A stretch of 64,000 nucleotides of DNA from Paenibacillus auburnensis (GTDB taxonomy: Bacteria > Bacillota > Bacilli > Paenibacillales > Paenibacillaceae), in assembly GCF_927798115.1 (NCBI RefSeq), contig NZ_CAKMMG010000001.1:2294001-2358000 (forward strand), read 5' to 3'. Under the pieces are notes generated by a model that was given only the letters and a program-made list of their open reading frames with translations, searched no databases and was not told the origin of the DNA. Shown piece by piece: positions 34,018-44,316 of this stretch; position 1 is the stretch's first letter; each line of letters begins with the position of its first letter. The position numbers and the translations under genes are program-made.

Positions 34018-36243
34018 CTAGCCTCCGCTATCCTCAGAACCTGCTGCATCCTCATCTGCGGCAGCAACAGGAATTTCCTCCCCGTATTCATTGAGCGGAT
34101 TGAGCTTCAGGGTCACCAGCTTTTTGCCATTCTGATCTGATTCGGTCTGCTCTGTGACATACCCTTCACCTTCAACCGCAATGCCGACCTTAAGCAGATT
34201 AAGAACCTCCAGCGCATCACGCAGTGACTGCCCGCGCAAATCAGGGATGGCCGTTTGATCCCCCTGCTGGCTAAGCAAATAGATCCGCTGGCCCGAAGCG
34301 AGCAGGGTGCCCTTCTCCGGATACTGGCTTACTACATTCGCCCCTCCGCCGACCGTTTCAAAATCATATCCCTGATCGAGCAAAAGCTCCCGTGCTTCCT
34401 TCATCGTTTTGCCGGTTAAGTCCGGTGTTGAACGCTGCGGCACTGCAGCAGTTTGGCTCACCTTCGCCCCCGTTTCCTTTGCACTCTCAACTGTTTTGGG
34501 TACGCCCATATATTGGAGAGACTGCGAAACGATCTCTTTGAAGACCGGAGCTGCTGCGGTACCGCCGCCAACCTCCACGTTTGGTTCATCGATAATGACG
34601 ATAACCGCGATCTTCGGATCATTAACCGGGGCATAACCGATAAAGGATACGAGCACCTTGGACTTCACGTAATCCTGACCCTCTACCTTGATCGCTGTAC
34701 CGGTCTTCCCTGCTACCCGGTAGCCTTCAATGTAGGCATGACGTCCGGTACCAATACTCTGATCCGATACAACCTGCTCCAGATAGCTGCCGGTCTCCCG
34801 TGCACTTTCCTCCGAGATAACCTGACGGACAACCTCTGGCTGGGTAACCACTGTTTTCCCGGTATTCGGATCGGTCACTTCCTTGACGACATGCGGAACC
34901 ATCAGCTTACCACCATTCGCGATGGCCGCTACTGCCGTAAGCTGCTCGATTGGCGTTACCTGCACCTTCCCGTGTCCGTAAGCCAGTGTGGCATACTCGA
35001 CAGCATATTGCGGTGTTACCCTACCTGAGACTTCTCCAGGCAGATCGATGCCTGTCTTCTCTTCAAACCCAAAATCATGGATATACTGGGTCAGCCGTTC
35101 CTGTCCAAGCATCTCATAACCCAGCTTTACAAAAGCAACGTTACTGGAGCGTTTGACACCTTCAAGAAAGGAAATCTCACCCCAACCAGAGCGGTTGATG
35201 TCATGGAGCGCTTTACTGTAGCCCTTGATCCGGATCGAACCTGACTTAAAGGTGGCATCGGGATTAAACAGCTTCTCCTGCACCGTCCCGGCCAGCGTTA
35301 CAATTTTAAAGGTGGAACCGGGCTCGTAGATCGATTTAATCGCATGGTTCAAAAAGTCTCCCTGATCGGTTGTCTTCCAGAATTCATTGGGATTAAACGT
35401 AGGCATGTTCGCCATACCGAGAATATCCATCGTGTTCGGATCCGCAGCAATAACAGTCATGCTCTTCGGTTTGTACTGGTTATAAGCCTTCTGCATCGCA
35501 TCTTCAATATAACGTTGAATCATACTGTCAATGGTCAGCTTGAAATTACTTCCGTTTACCGCGGGCTTATAGGTATCCTGAGAGTCAGGAAGCTTAATCC
35601 CCTTGCCGTCACTCTGATAATTGAGCTCGCCGTTGATTCCCTTAAGCTTATCGTCCAAATATTTCTCCAGCCCCATGATGGCAACGCCGTCCCGGTTGGT
35701 ATAGCCCAAAATATGCGCAGCCAAAGAGTCCTTCGGATAATAGCGTTTCTGCTCCGTGATAAGTCCAACCCCGGTCTCGAGAATATCATGCTCTTCTTCC
35801 AGACCTTCGTAGAATTCCTTCACCTTATCCGCAAGCTCTTTGTCTATCTTCCAGCCTTCATTGCGGATTTCACGGTTCTTCAGGTAGTTCCCGTTCTTAT
35901 CCTTGGCTTCGACCAGCGCCTTCAGTTCATTCTCCGGTTTGCCCAGCAGCTCGTGGAGCCCCTGAATCACTTCTTCACCGAGCCCCTGCTCCGCTATGAC
36001 CTCAGGGTTCACAACAACCGTGTAAGCCGGAACATCGCTGGCCAGAACACTACCGTTGCGGTCTTCGATCGTTCCCCGCTTAGCTTTGATGACTGAGGTA
36101 TGCGCCCATTGGGCGATTGCCTTTTCATGCCAGAAATCGTTTTGCAGCACCTGAATCCAGAATACCCTGGCAACTAAAACAAGAAAAAAGAGGGTAATAC
36201 ACCCTCCTATAAACAGCGTGCGAAGTTTGATTCTCTTTACCAT
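34018..36243 (-). CDS. pbpB: Class B penicillin-binding protein PBP2B (FtsI type)
   Basis: The septal transpeptidase of the divisome. The 741-residue protein has one N-terminal membrane helix, a dimerisation domain (GTIEDRNGSVLAS), the transpeptidase with EPGSTFKIV (SxxK), SSNVAF (SxN) and GKTGTAI, two C-terminal PASTA domains beginning TPDLTGKTMKEA and IPDLRGQSLRDA, and an acidic tail. It lies between ftsL and spoVD, the usual order. Confidence 0.95.
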   Translation of the reverse strand: MVKRIKLRTLFIGGCITLFFLVLVARVFWIQVLQNDFWHEKAIAQWAHTSVIKAKRGTIEDRNGSVLASDVPAYTVVVNPEVIAEQGLGEEVIQGLHELLGKPENELKALVEAKDKNGNYLKNREIRNEGWKIDKELADKVKEFYEGLEEEHDILETGVGLITEQKRYYPKDSLAAHILGYTNRDGVAIMGLEKYLDDKLKGINGELNYQSDGKGIKLPDSQDTYKPAVNGSNFKLTIDSMIQRYIEDAMQKAYNQYKPKSMTVIAADPNTMDILGMANMPTFNPNEFWKTTDQGDFLNHAIKSIYEPGSTFKIVTLAGTVQEKLFNPDATFKSGSIRIKGYSKALHDINRSGWGEISFLEGVKRSSNVAFVKLGYEMLGQERLTQYIHDFGFEEKTGIDLPGEVSGRVTPQYAVEYATLAYGHGKVQVTPIEQLTAVAAIANGGKLMVPHVVKEVTDPNTGKTVVTQPEVVRQVISEESARETGSYLEQVVSDQSIGTGRHAYIEGYRVAGKTGTAIKVEGQDYVKSKVLVSFIGYAPVNDPKIAVIVIIDEPNVEVGGGTAAAPVFKEIVSQSLQYMGVPKTVESAKETGAKVSQTAAVPQRSTPDLTGKTMKEARELLLDQGYDFETVGGGANVVSQYPEKGTLLASGQRIYLLSQQGDQTAIPDLRGQSLRDALEVLNLLKVGIAVEGEGYVTEQTESDQNGKKLVTLKLNPLNEYGEEIPVAAADEDAAGSEDSGG

Positions 36244-36286
36244 AAGGAAACCTCACAAACTCTATTATTGCGGCTGCTGTCAGCCG

Positions 36287-36682
36287 CTAATTGTCGTTTC
36301 CGTCAGCTGCCGTACCTTTAGTGGATACATAGATTGTAGAATCTTCAGGCGGCTGAATATAGCCCAGCTTTTCAGCTTTCACGGCCACCTGCTGCTCTAA
36401 AGACTGCTTCTCCATTTGATAAGTGGCAATTTGCTTTTGAGTTTCAGCGATTTTGCTGTCCAGCTTTTGAGCCTGCATGTTCAAATCATAAATATGGACG
36501 TAACGCCAAATCAGGGCGACAGCTACCAGCACAAATGCTCCCAGTGTCAGCATATACAAAAGCTTCTCCTGTGTAGGCAGCACCATCCGTCTGGTGACAA
36601 CTTTCGTCTTCTCGCGGTAAAGCGGGTTTACCTCTTGTTTTCTCTTGGGTTGAACTGCTAAATTGCCGCGGGTATAGGCCAT
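36287..36682 (-). CDS. ftsL: Cell division protein FtsL
   Basis: A small bitopic divisome protein that forms a complex with DivIB and DivIC. The 131-residue product has a basic N-terminal cytoplasmic part, one membrane helix (about 46-65), and a leucine-heptad coiled coil (about 70-108). Sequence is poorly conserved in the family; the call rests on architecture and position between rsmH and pbpB. AGGAG precedes the ATG. Confidence 0.88.
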   Translation of the reverse strand: MAYTRGNLAVQPKRKQEVNPLYREKTKVVTRRMVLPTQEKLLYMLTLGAFVLVAVALIWRYVHIYDLNMQAQKLDSKIAETQKQIATYQMEKQSLEQQVAVKAEKLGYIQPPEDSTIYVSTKGTAADGNDN

Positions 36683-36708
36683 CTCTGACTCTCCTTTATC
36701 GTCGTATT

Positions 36709-37662
36709 TTACAATTTCTCTGCAACGCGCAATTTCGCTGAACGGGCGCGCGGGTTAAGCTCAAGTTCTTCCTCGGAAGGAATCAGCGGCTTACGGTTTA
36801 TTAACTTGAGCGTGCCTTCAGCGCCGCAAACGCAAAATGGAAAGTCAGGCGGACAAGTACATCTGCTCAAATAGCTGCTGAAAATCTGCTTGCAAATCCG
36901 ATCCTCCAGCGAGTGAAAAGTAATGACTGACACTCTTCCTTCCGGCGCCAGACAGCGTACAGCTCCATGCAGCCCTTCTTCAAATGCTCCCAGCTCATCA
37001 TTAACCGCAATCCTAAGCCCTTGAAAACTGCGTTTCGCAGGATGTCCTCCCGTTCTCCGCGCGGCTGCGGGAATGCCCTCCTTGATCAGCTCGGCCAATT
37101 CTCCGGTACTCTCTACCGGCCGCTCCTCACGCCTCTCCACAATTTTCCGGGCAATCCGCCGTGAGAACTTCTCTTCTCCATATTGGAAAAGCACTCGGGC
37201 GATTTCCTGCTCAGGCCATGTGTTAACAATTTCGGCTGCGGTCAAGTCCGCGGACTGATCCATCCGCATATCAAGCGGGGCATCGTGATTATAGCTGAAC
37301 CCCCGCTCCCCTTCATCAAACTGGGGTGAAGATACGCCAAGATCAAACAGTATGCCGTCTACCTGGGGTACACCGTCTTTTTGCGGAACAAACGGAAGAT
37401 TCTTCAGGACCTGTTCAAGGTCACGGAAGTTGGTCTTAACCAGAACCACCTTCTCACCGTATTCAGCCAGACGTTCTCTGGCATTCTCCAGGGCCCAATC
37501 ATCCTGATCCAGACAGATCAGCCGGCCGCTGCCGCTAAGCTTGGACGCTATAAGAGAACTGTGTCCAGCTCCTCCAAGTGTACAGTCGACATAAATGCCG
37601 TCCTTCTTGATGTGCAGCCCTTCTGTCGCTTCTTCTTTAAGCACCGTGATGTGGTGAAACAA
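36709..37662 (-). CDS. rsmH: 16S rRNA m4C1402 methyltransferase RsmH (MraW)
   Basis: RsmH methylates C1402 of 16S rRNA with S-adenosylmethionine. The 317-residue protein has the SAM-binding [41 protein letters not shown] and [14 protein letters not shown]. The start is TTG at 37662 with GGAGG eight bases upstream. It sits between mraZ and ftsL. Confidence 0.95.
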   Translation of the reverse strand: MFHHITVLKEEATEGLHIKKDGIYVDCTLGGAGHSSLIASKLSGSGRLICLDQDDWALENARERLAEYGEKVVLVKTNFRDLEQVLKNLPFVPQKDGVPQVDGILFDLGVSSPQFDEGERGFSYNHDAPLDMRMDQSADLTAAEIVNTWPEQEIARVLFQYGEEKFSRRIARKIVERREERPVESTGELAELIKEGIPAAARRTGGHPAKRSFQGLRIAVNDELGAFEEGLHGAVRCLAPEGRVSVITFHSLEDRICKQIFSSYLSRCTCPPDFPFCVCGAEGTLKLINRKPLIPSEEELELNPRARSAKLRVAEKL

Positions 37663-37701
37663 GCTGCATCCCTCCAGGGCAGTATTCGAATTGTGTATGT
37701 T

Positions 37702-38139
37702 TTATAGATCAAAATTGAAATCAACCAATTTTTCGGCAATCTCGTTGAACGATTCCTCTGACTGTTCGAAGTACTGTTCCCATAGCTCCTTGTTCCAGAT
37801 CTCCACCCGGTTCGAAACGCCCAGAATAACACAGTCCTTGTCCAGCTTGGCATATTGCCGCAAATTCCCCGGCAGATTTACCCTGCCCTGCTTGTCCCAG
37901 ACGCATTCGGTCGCTCCCGAGAAAAAAAAGCGGCTGAATGCACGGGCATCCGATTTCATCAGTGAAAGGCTTTTGAGCTTTTGCTCCATGATTCCCCATT
38001 CTTCCATGGGATAAACAAACAGGCAGGAGTCAAGGCCGCGGGTCGCAACGAAAGAGGTTCCGAGCAATTCACGGAACTTAGCCGGGATAATGATCCGGCC
38101 TTTGTCGTCAATGCTATGCTGGAATTCCCCCATAAACAT
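37702..38139 (-). CDS. mraZ: Transcriptional regulator MraZ
   Basis: MraZ is an AbrB-type DNA-binding protein that represses its own dcw operon. The 145-residue product has two SpoVT/AbrB-like halves, with [20 protein letters not shown] and [22 protein letters not shown] at 38139 is 11 bases from AGGAG; ATG at 38133 is also possible. Three GTGG repeats at 10-bp spacing lie upstream at 38169-38192. Confidence 0.95.
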   Translation of the reverse strand: MFMGEFQHSIDDKGRIIIPAKFRELLGTSFVATRGLDSCLFVYPMEEWGIMEQKLKSLSLMKSDARAFSRFFFSGATECVWDKQGRVNLPGNLRQYAKLDKDCVILGVSNRVEIWNKELWEQYFEQSEESFNEIAEKLVDFNFDL

Positions 38140-38168
38140 CGTTTTACCCACTCCTTGTTACCGATTCC

Positions 38169-38192
38169 CCACTTTACCCCACTTCACACCAC
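38169..38192 (-). promoter_or_regulatory. MraZ operator: three GTGG repeats with 10-bp period
   Basis: On minus, GTGG occurs at 38192-38189, 38182-38179 and 38172-38169, exactly 10 bases apart. This is the known layout of MraZ boxes in the mraZ leader and sits just below the candidate promoter. Confidence 0.75.
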
Positions 38193-38195
38193 CTA

Positions 38196-38224
38196 AGCAT
38201 AATAGATTCGCCATTAAAAATCAA
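38196..38224 (-). promoter_or_regulatory. Candidate promoter of the dcw operon
   Basis: TTGATT (38219-38224) and TATGCT (38196-38201) are 17 bases apart on minus; each matches the sigma-A consensus at four of six positions. The MraZ boxes start four bases below the -10. Confidence 0.5.
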
Positions 38225-38272
38225 AAACCTTTTTCACAGGTGAGGTAATTTTTTCTTATTTGTCAAGTCTCC

Positions 38273-38308
38273 ATAAAAATAACCTGGGCCGTTTGTCGGC
38301 ACCAGGCT
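38273..38308 (-). terminator. Terminator after ahcY
   Basis: CCTGG-CCG pairs with CGG-CCAGG (38283-38306 on plus), followed on minus by TTATTTTTA. It isolates ahcY from the dcw operon. Confidence 0.75.
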
Positions 38309-38328
38309 TTAGTGTGTAACTATACCGC

Positions 38329-39600
38329 TTAACCGTTCAAATTCCAGCTGTCTAGATAATCGATTTGCGCCAGAGTTAGACTATCGATGGCAATTCCCAA
38401 GCTTTCCAGCTTGTAACGCGCCACCTGCTCATCCAGATCATAAGGGACGTTCTCCACTTTGACGCCGATATTCTTGTAGTTGTCATTTACATATTTGAGG
38501 GACAATGCCTGCAGTGCAAAGGTGGTATCCATGATTTCTGCTGGATGACCGTCTGCCGCGCCCAGATTGACCAGTCTGCCTTCTACCAGCAGATAGAGCT
38601 TGCGGCCGTCCTTCAGCTGATATTCTTCGATGTTTTTGCGCACCGTCCGCTGGGAAACCGAACGTTCAGCCAGCTCCGGCTTGTTCACTTCCACATCGAA
38701 ATGCCCCGCATTGCAAAGAATCGCTCCGTCCTTCATCACATCGTAGTGCTCGCCGCGGATCACATAACGGTTGCCCGTAACAGTCACGAAGAAATCACCG
38801 CGCTTAGCCGCTTCCAGCATCGGCATTACATGGAAGCCGTCCATGTGTGCTTCAACAGCTTTGATGGCATCGACTTCGGTCACGATGACATTAGCGCCAA
38901 GACCTTTCGCCCGCATGGCTACACCCTTGCCGCACCAGCCGTAACCGACTACTACGACTGTTTTACCGGCTACAATCAGGTTGGTTGTGCGGACGATGCC
39001 GTCCCACGCTGATTGGCCAGTACCATAACGGTTGTCGAACAGATACTTGCAGTAAGCATCATTGACTGCTACCATCGGGAACTTCAGGATGCCTTGCTTC
39101 TGCAAGGCTTTGAGCCGGATAATTCCGGTTGTTGTCTCTTCTGCCCCGCCGCGGATGTTCTCCATCAGGTCGGGCCGCTCCGAATGCAGCAGTGTTGCAA
39201 AATCCCCGCCATCGTCGATAATCAAGTCCGGCTTGCTCTCCAGCGCCTTGATGTTCAGTGCTTTGAACTCTTCCGGGGAAGGATTGTATTTGGCGAATAC
39301 TGTAATCCCGTCTTCGACAAGCGCCGCACAGACATCGTCCTGTGTCGAGAGCGGATTGGAGCCGGTAATCGTAACCTCTGCACCTCCTGCTTGCACTACC
39401 TTAGCCAAATAGGCAGTTTTCGCCTCCAGATGCAGTGTAATCGACACCTTCAGCCCCTTGAACGGCTGCTCGGCTTCAAATTGTTCACGGATACGGTTCA
39501 GCACCGGCATATGCTGGCGGACCCAGTCGATTTTGAGATGCCCCTCGGGTGCTAGCGACATATCTGCAACAATACTATTTTCTTTCGACAATGGACTCAT
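38329..39600 (-). CDS. ahcY: Adenosylhomocysteinase
   Basis: AhcY reversibly hydrolyses S-adenosylhomocysteine to adenosine and homocysteine with bound NAD. The 423-residue protein has the Rossmann motif [13 protein letters not shown] (219-230), the substrate-site stretches [15 protein letters not shown] and NAGHFDVEV, and lacks the insertion of the longer form. AGGAGG lies seven bases before the ATG. It lies between bshC and mraZ; Bacillus generally uses the MtnN/LuxS route instead. Confidence 0.93.
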   Translation of the reverse strand: MSPLSKENSIVADMSLAPEGHLKIDWVRQHMPVLNRIREQFEAEQPFKGLKVSITLHLEAKTAYLAKVVQAGGAEVTITGSNPLSTQDDVCAALVEDGITVFAKYNPSPEEFKALNIKALESKPDLIIDDGGDFATLLHSERPDLMENIRGGAEETTTGIIRLKALQKQGILKFPMVAVNDAYCKYLFDNRYGTGQSAWDGIVRTTNLIVAGKTVVVVGYGWCGKGVAMRAKGLGANVIVTEVDAIKAVEAHMDGFHVMPMLEAAKRGDFFVTVTGNRYVIRGEHYDVMKDGAILCNAGHFDVEVNKPELAERSVSQRTVRKNIEEYQLKDGRKLYLLVEGRLVNLGAADGHPAEIMDTTFALQALSLKYVNDNYKNIGVKVENVPYDLDEQVARYKLESLGIAIDSLTLAQIDYLDSWNLNG

Positions 39601-39646
39601 TTAAAAACCTCCTAAAAGTTGTGTATAGCAGATAATATCTTTTATC

Positions 39647-41278
39647 CTACATATAAATAATCCGGTGCGTTCCGCTGTAATCCGCCGGGATTGTCATCAG
39701 CTCATCCAGCCAGGACAGGCCATACCGGTTCAAGTAATACATAATATTGTATACTCTCTCCTGAAGCTTACCTGCAGGCATGAGCGACTGCTCAATCCGT
39801 TCCCACTGGCGAAGCGCTGCTTCATTCTGCTTTTCCATGGCATCCATGGCTTTTCCTTGCAGAAAGGCAATCTGATCGAGAATTTTCTCTTTATTATTGT
39901 TGCCGAGTTTCAGAAGTCCGGCCTGAATGTTGCCGAGCTGTTCAATCAATGGCTCATACATAGCGGTGAAAGCTTCTTTGGTCTCCTCGAACCGCCGCCC
40001 AAGCTCAAGTTCATCCTGGGCTGCCAGCCACTCTTTGCGTTTATTCTCAAGACCAGCACGGACATCCGCGAAGGAAAGTCCGTATTTATCCATGTGCTTG
40101 TGGAGCGTGCCTTCTATTACCGTAAAAGACATACGCGGCAGAATCAGCGGCATTTGCCCGCCGACCACTTGAAATGCATCGCGCGGGATCGCCCAGTAAG
40201 CCATTTCCCCTTGTCCGAGTACGGTTGCCAGAACCGGCAGGATATAATCCTGCATCAGCGGGCGGGTCAGAACATTGTTGCTGAACCGTTCCGGATGCTC
40301 GTCCAGAATCATCAGCAGCTCCTCCCGTGAAAAAGAGACCTCTCCTTTACGATCGCTGAATCTTCCTTCCGATTTATGCAGCAGAAGGCGCGCTCCTTCA
40401 TGTATATAGAAGAGATTGGCATTGCCCGGCGTCACATCCGCCTGCAGGTCATAACCTGCGGCAATAATATTCGCAGCTGTCTCCTTATAGGCAGCTTCCA
40501 GCTCATCATTCCGTTCAATCAGTGCCTTGAACAATGGACGCTCCAGCCTACGCAGCGACGGATCTGCAGAGTCAAGCAGAATAAGGCCGAATTTGCCGAA
40601 CAAAGAACCCATTAGCTTAGCAAAAGCATCACTCATACTGCATGCTGAATCTGAGGAAGTACGGATAAACTCCATGATTTGCGGTTTAAATTCACTTTCC
40701 TGCAGCATGCCCTCCAGCAGTTCAGTAACCTGCTGCCAGCTCTGCTCCTCTACCGTGATGCCGCTGACTGAAGCGCGCGGCCCTTCAGGTTTGTCCAGCT
40801 TGATTTTAGCAATCTCACCCGTCCGGTTCAAAACATAGGTATGATTCACCTCATCCCAGTCATGATCCTCTCCGGCGATCCAGAATAGCGGAACGACAGG
40901 CCGCCCCAGCCGGGTTGCGGCTTCTTTAGCCGCCAGAATTGTTGTCACCGCCTTATAAACAACGAAGAGCGGTCCTGTGAACAGGCCGCTTTGCTGCCCG
41001 CCGGTAATCACCAGTGTTCCAGGCTGCTCAAGCAGCGCAAGTGATGCCATCACCTCAGGAGAGGAATTATGACGTTCATTATAAAGGCGCAACACTGAAG
41101 CTACCTCAGCCCTGCTGGCACGCTGATCCTCACTGCCATCCAGCCACTCCGCCCGTTTCCTTCTGCTCTCTTCATTTCTGAAATCTCCGCCGTACAAATG
41201 ACCTACCGATTCATAGCGGTCTATATAATCGCGTGCGAGCGCAGATCCGCCCGGTAGCGGTTCCGGTGCTACATTCAT
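39647..41278 (-). CDS. bshC: Bacillithiol biosynthesis cysteine-adding enzyme BshC
   Basis: BshC performs the last step of bacillithiol synthesis, joining cysteine to GlcN-malate. The 543-residue length matches the family. Motifs are VITGGQQSGLFTGPLFVVYK, PVVPLFWIAGEDHDWDEVNH, and a C-terminal coiled coil (about 395-505) which binds a partner subunit. GGGAGG precedes the ATG. As in Bacillus it lies close to mraZ, here with ahcY between them. Confidence 0.93.
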   Translation of the reverse strand: MNVAPEPLPGGSALARDYIDRYESVGHLYGGDFRNEESRRKRAEWLDGSEDQRASRAEVASVLRLYNERHNSSPEVMASLALLEQPGTLVITGGQQSGLFTGPLFVVYKAVTTILAAKEAATRLGRPVVPLFWIAGEDHDWDEVNHTYVLNRTGEIAKIKLDKPEGPRASVSGITVEEQSWQQVTELLEGMLQESEFKPQIMEFIRTSSDSACSMSDAFAKLMGSLFGKFGLILLDSADPSLRRLERPLFKALIERNDELEAAYKETAANIIAAGYDLQADVTPGNANLFYIHEGARLLLHKSEGRFSDRKGEVSFSREELLMILDEHPERFSNNVLTRPLMQDYILPVLATVLGQGEMAYWAIPRDAFQVVGGQMPLILPRMSFTVIEGTLHKHMDKYGLSFADVRAGLENKRKEWLAAQDELELGRRFEETKEAFTAMYEPLIEQLGNIQAGLLKLGNNNKEKILDQIAFLQGKAMDAMEKQNEAALRQWERIEQSLMPAGKLQERVYNIMYYLNRYGLSWLDELMTIPADYSGTHRIIYM

Positions 41279-41393
41279 GTGTAATTGCCTCCCGTTCTTC
41301 TATTCCTGCTGTATGTAAACATTAGGTCCATAAACTCTATATGATTGTATCCAAAGTAAGGGGCTGCGTCAAAGGAATCCCGCTGACGCATAA

Positions 41394-41419
41394 GAGGCGG
41401 GAGCTGAACGCTCCCGCCT
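41394..41419 (-). terminator. Strong hairpin after the opp operon
   Basis: AGGCGGGAGC pairs perfectly with GCTCCCGCCT around a five-base loop about 20 bases beyond the oppF-type stop. The downstream minus sequence is CTTATG, so the T-run is poor. Confidence 0.6.
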
Positions 41420-41439
41420 ACATGAATGACTACTGATGA

Positions 41440-42360
41440 TTATGCAAATTGTTTGGCGACAAAGTGACCCTTGGATACTTCCACAAGTTCGAAGTCGCTG
41501 TCATTCGATTTCGAGCCAGCCGCATAAATCGGGCTACCGAGCTCATCATGCAGGTGAATACGCTTTTTGTTAACTTCGATTTCCGGGTCCGGAACCGGAA
41601 TCGCCGACAACAGCGATTTGGTGTACGGATGGATCGGGTTAGCATACAGCTCTTCGCTCTCTGCCAGTTCAACCATTCTGCCCAGGTACATAACCGCTAC
41701 GCGGTCACTGATGTGCTTAACCATGGACAGGTCATGCGCGATAAAGAGATAAGTCAGGCCAAGACGGTCCTGCAATTCCTTCAGCAGGTTGACAACCTGT
41801 GCCTGAATCGACACGTCAAGCGCAGAAATCGGCTCATCGCAAACGATGAATTTAGGATTTACTGCGAGCGAACGGGCAATCCCGATACGCTGGCGTTGTC
41901 CGCCGGAGAACTCATGCGGATAGCGGGTAGCATGATCATGGTTAAGACCAACCATATCCAGCAGCTCTTCAATCCGCTTCTTGCGTTCTGCGCGGCTTCC
42001 GGCCATACCGTGAATATCCAGCGCTTCACCGATGATATCAGAAACCGTGAACCGCGGGTTAAGCGATGCGTACGGATCCTGGAAAATCATTTGCATATCG
42101 CGGCGCATAGCTTTCATTTTACCGGATGACAATTTGTAAATATCAGTACCATTATATTTCACGCTTCCGGCAGTCGGTTCGTAAAGACGAAGAACCGTAC
42201 GGCCAGCAGTAGTTTTACCGCAACCGGATTCGCCTACCATCCCGAGGGTTTCACCTTCACGGATTGTGAAATTAATATTATCCACAGCCTTAAGAACTTT
42301 ACCTTTGCCTACATTGAAATATTTCTTAAGACCTTCAACTTCAATCAGGTTCTTACTCAA
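41440..42360 (-). CDS. oppF: Oligopeptide ABC transporter ATP-binding protein (OppF type)
   Basis: One of two ATPases of a peptide importer. The 306-residue protein has Walker [10 protein letters not shown], signature [15 protein letters not shown], Walker [13 protein letters not shown] and the H-loop FIAHDLSMV. The start is TTG at 42360 with GGAGG nine bases upstream; it overlaps the oppD-type stop (TTGA), coupling the two ATPases. The C-terminal tail lacks the Cys cluster of its partner. Confidence 0.9.
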   Translation of the reverse strand: MSKNLIEVEGLKKYFNVGKGKVLKAVDNINFTIREGETLGMVGESGCGKTTAGRTVLRLYEPTAGSVKYNGTDIYKLSSGKMKAMRRDMQMIFQDPYASLNPRFTVSDIIGEALDIHGMAGSRAERKKRIEELLDMVGLNHDHATRYPHEFSGGQRQRIGIARSLAVNPKFIVCDEPISALDVSIQAQVVNLLKELQDRLGLTYLFIAHDLSMVKHISDRVAVMYLGRMVELAESEELYANPIHPYTKSLLSAIPVPDPEIEVNKKRIHLHDELGSPIYAAGSKSNDSDFELVEVSKGHFVAKQFA

Positions 42361-43352
42361 ACGTACTGCACCTCCTTGGCCATCGAATGCAGATTCCAGC
42401 AGCGCGCCATATGGGTTTCGCTGAATTCTGTGGCGCCGGGATCGATTTGTTCGCACACATGCATTGCTTCGCCGCAACGCGCAGAGAACGGACAGCCGAT
42501 CGGCGGCTTAATCAGATCCGGGGGAGTACCGATGATCGGAATCAGCGGCTCACCCTTCTTTTGGTCCAGACGCGGCATTGACCGCAGAAGACCTTTAGTG
42601 TAAGGATGCTGCGGATTTTTGAAGATTTCCCACCGCGTACCGGTTTCCACTACTTCACCGGCATACATAACGATGACCCGGTCACACATGCCGGCAACCA
42701 CTCCGAGATCATGTGTAATCAGGATAATGGAGGTCCCAAGCTTTTGCTGCATCTCTTTCATAACATCCATGATTTGCGCCTGAATGGTTACATCAAGCGC
42801 CGTTGTCGGCTCGTCCGCAATGAGCAGAGCCGGGCGGCAGGCTAGTGCAATAGCGATCATCACACGCTGACGCATACCGCCGGAGAATTCGTGGGGATAT
42901 TGGTAAAAGCGAGCCTCCGCATTTTTGATACCTACTAATTTAAGCATCTCAATACCTTGCTTGGTCGCTTCGGCCGCTGACATTTTCTGATGTTTGATCA
43001 AAACTTCGGTTATCTGTTTACCCACTTTGATAGTTGGGTTTAAAGAAGTCATCGGGTCTTGAAATATCATGCCAATATCTTTGCCGCGAATATGTTCCAT
43101 TTGTTTCATGCTTTTGTCCAGCAGATTCTGTCCTTGAAAAATAATTTCACCCTTTTTCACTTTCGAGGGCGGGGTAGGGATCAGGCGCATAATCGATTGT
43201 GCGGTAACACTCTTGCCACTACCGGATTCACCGACAATAGCAACCGTTTCGCCTTTGCCTACTTCAAAATTCATACCGCGGACAGCCTGTACTTCTCCGC
43301 CTTTCACAAAAAAGGAGACATGCAAATCCTTGACTTGCAGAATGGGTTCCAT
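42357..43352 (-). CDS. oppD: Oligopeptide ABC transporter ATP-binding protein (OppD type)
   Basis: The second ATPase of the importer, 331 residues. It has Walker [10 protein letters not shown], signature [15 protein letters not shown], Walker [13 protein letters not shown], and the typical C-terminal oligopeptide-type cysteines ([16 protein letters not shown] ... ARCW), which in relatives bind an iron-sulfur cluster. ATG at 43352 has AGGGG 10 bases upstream. It lies between oppC- and oppF-type genes. Confidence 0.9.
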   Translation of the reverse strand: MEPILQVKDLHVSFFVKGGEVQAVRGMNFEVGKGETVAIVGESGSGKSVTAQSIMRLIPTPPSKVKKGEIIFQGQNLLDKSMKQMEHIRGKDIGMIFQDPMTSLNPTIKVGKQITEVLIKHQKMSAAEATKQGIEMLKLVGIKNAEARFYQYPHEFSGGMRQRVMIAIALACRPALLIADEPTTALDVTIQAQIMDVMKEMQQKLGTSIILITHDLGVVAGMCDRVIVMYAGEVVETGTRWEIFKNPQHPYTKGLLRSMPRLDQKKGEPLIPIIGTPPDLIKPPIGCPFSARCGEAMHVCEQIDPGATEFSETHMARCWNLHSMAKEVQYV

Positions 43353-43365
43353 CAACGTTCATCCC

Positions 43366-44313
43366 CTATTTTTTCAATTTAGGATCCAGCGCATCACGAA
43401 GGCCGTCACCAAAAATGTTAAAGGAAAGCATGATCAAACTTACCAGGATAGCCGGGAACAGGAAGCGCCACGGATAGTACAGCCAGCCGGTCAGTGAGTC
43501 ATTGATCATCGATCCCAGGGAAGCGACAGGAGCCTGCACACCAAGTCCAAGGAAGCTCAGGAATGCTTCAGCAAAAATTGCATTTGGTACAGATAAAGTA
43601 ATCGTTACGATAATAGGTCCGACCGCATTAGGCAGCAGGTGACGGAACAACAATCTCTTGGAGCCTGCACCCATTGAACGTGAAGCAAGGACGAACTCGC
43701 GGTTCTTGAGCTGCATAATCTCACCGCGTACAATCCAGGACATATTGATCCAGCCCGTGATGGTTAAGGCCAGGATAATGGTACCCAGACTTGGCTCCAT
43801 TACAACCAGGAGCAGGATAACAACCAAAAGGTAAGGAATGGCATATAAAATTTCCGAGAATTTATTCATGATGTTGTCGACACGGCCACCGAAGTAACCC
43901 ATAATACCGCCGTAAATAACACCGATCAAAAGGTCGATTGCCGCAGCAGCCAGACCTACAATAAGCGAGATACGAGCTCCATACCAGGTACGTACGAAGA
44001 TGTCACGGCCAAGATCATCAGTTCCGAAGAAATGATCACCTGAAGGAGGCTTATTGGTATTGAGCAAATCATTGGAATAATAATTGAATTTCGAGAAATA
44101 CGGTGCAAAGATTGCAGCCAGTACAATCAGTCCCAGAATACCAAGCGCAGTCATCGCCATTTTGTTTTGACGCAGCCGCTGCCAGGAATCCCGCCAAGCG
44201 GAAAGACTTTCACGCTGAATAACCTCTGCCTGCTTCTCATCAATCCCAATTTTACGGAAATCTTCCGGTTTCAGGTTCGCATCTAGCGATACCAAGTTTT
44301 TGTCAGATGCCAA
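43366..44313 (-). CDS. oppC: Oligopeptide ABC transporter permease (OppC type)
   Basis: A 315-residue inner-membrane permease with six helices, an N-terminal cytoplasmic extension, the OppC-type FGTDDLGRDIFVRTWYGAR stretch, and the EAA loop REFVLASRSMGAGSKRLLFR. The start is a TTG with GGAGG eight bases upstream. It lies three bases from oppB. Confidence 0.9.
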   Translation of the reverse strand: MASDKNLVSLDANLKPEDFRKIGIDEKQAEVIQRESLSAWRDSWQRLRQNKMAMTALGILGLIVLAAIFAPYFSKFNYYSNDLLNTNKPPSGDHFFGTDDLGRDIFVRTWYGARISLIVGLAAAAIDLLIGVIYGGIMGYFGGRVDNIMNKFSEILYAIPYLLVVILLLVVMEPSLGTIILALTITGWINMSWIVRGEIMQLKNREFVLASRSMGAGSKRLLFRHLLPNAVGPIIVTITLSVPNAIFAEAFLSFLGLGVQAPVASLGSMINDSLTGWLYYPWRFLFPAILVSLIMLSFNIFGDGLRDALDPKLKK

Positions 44314-44316
44314 TCT

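Noticed and set aside
38260..38265. TTGACA upstream of mraZ as the -35 of the dcw promoter
   Set aside because: No -10-like sequence follows at the proper distance; the pair at 38196-38224 fits better.
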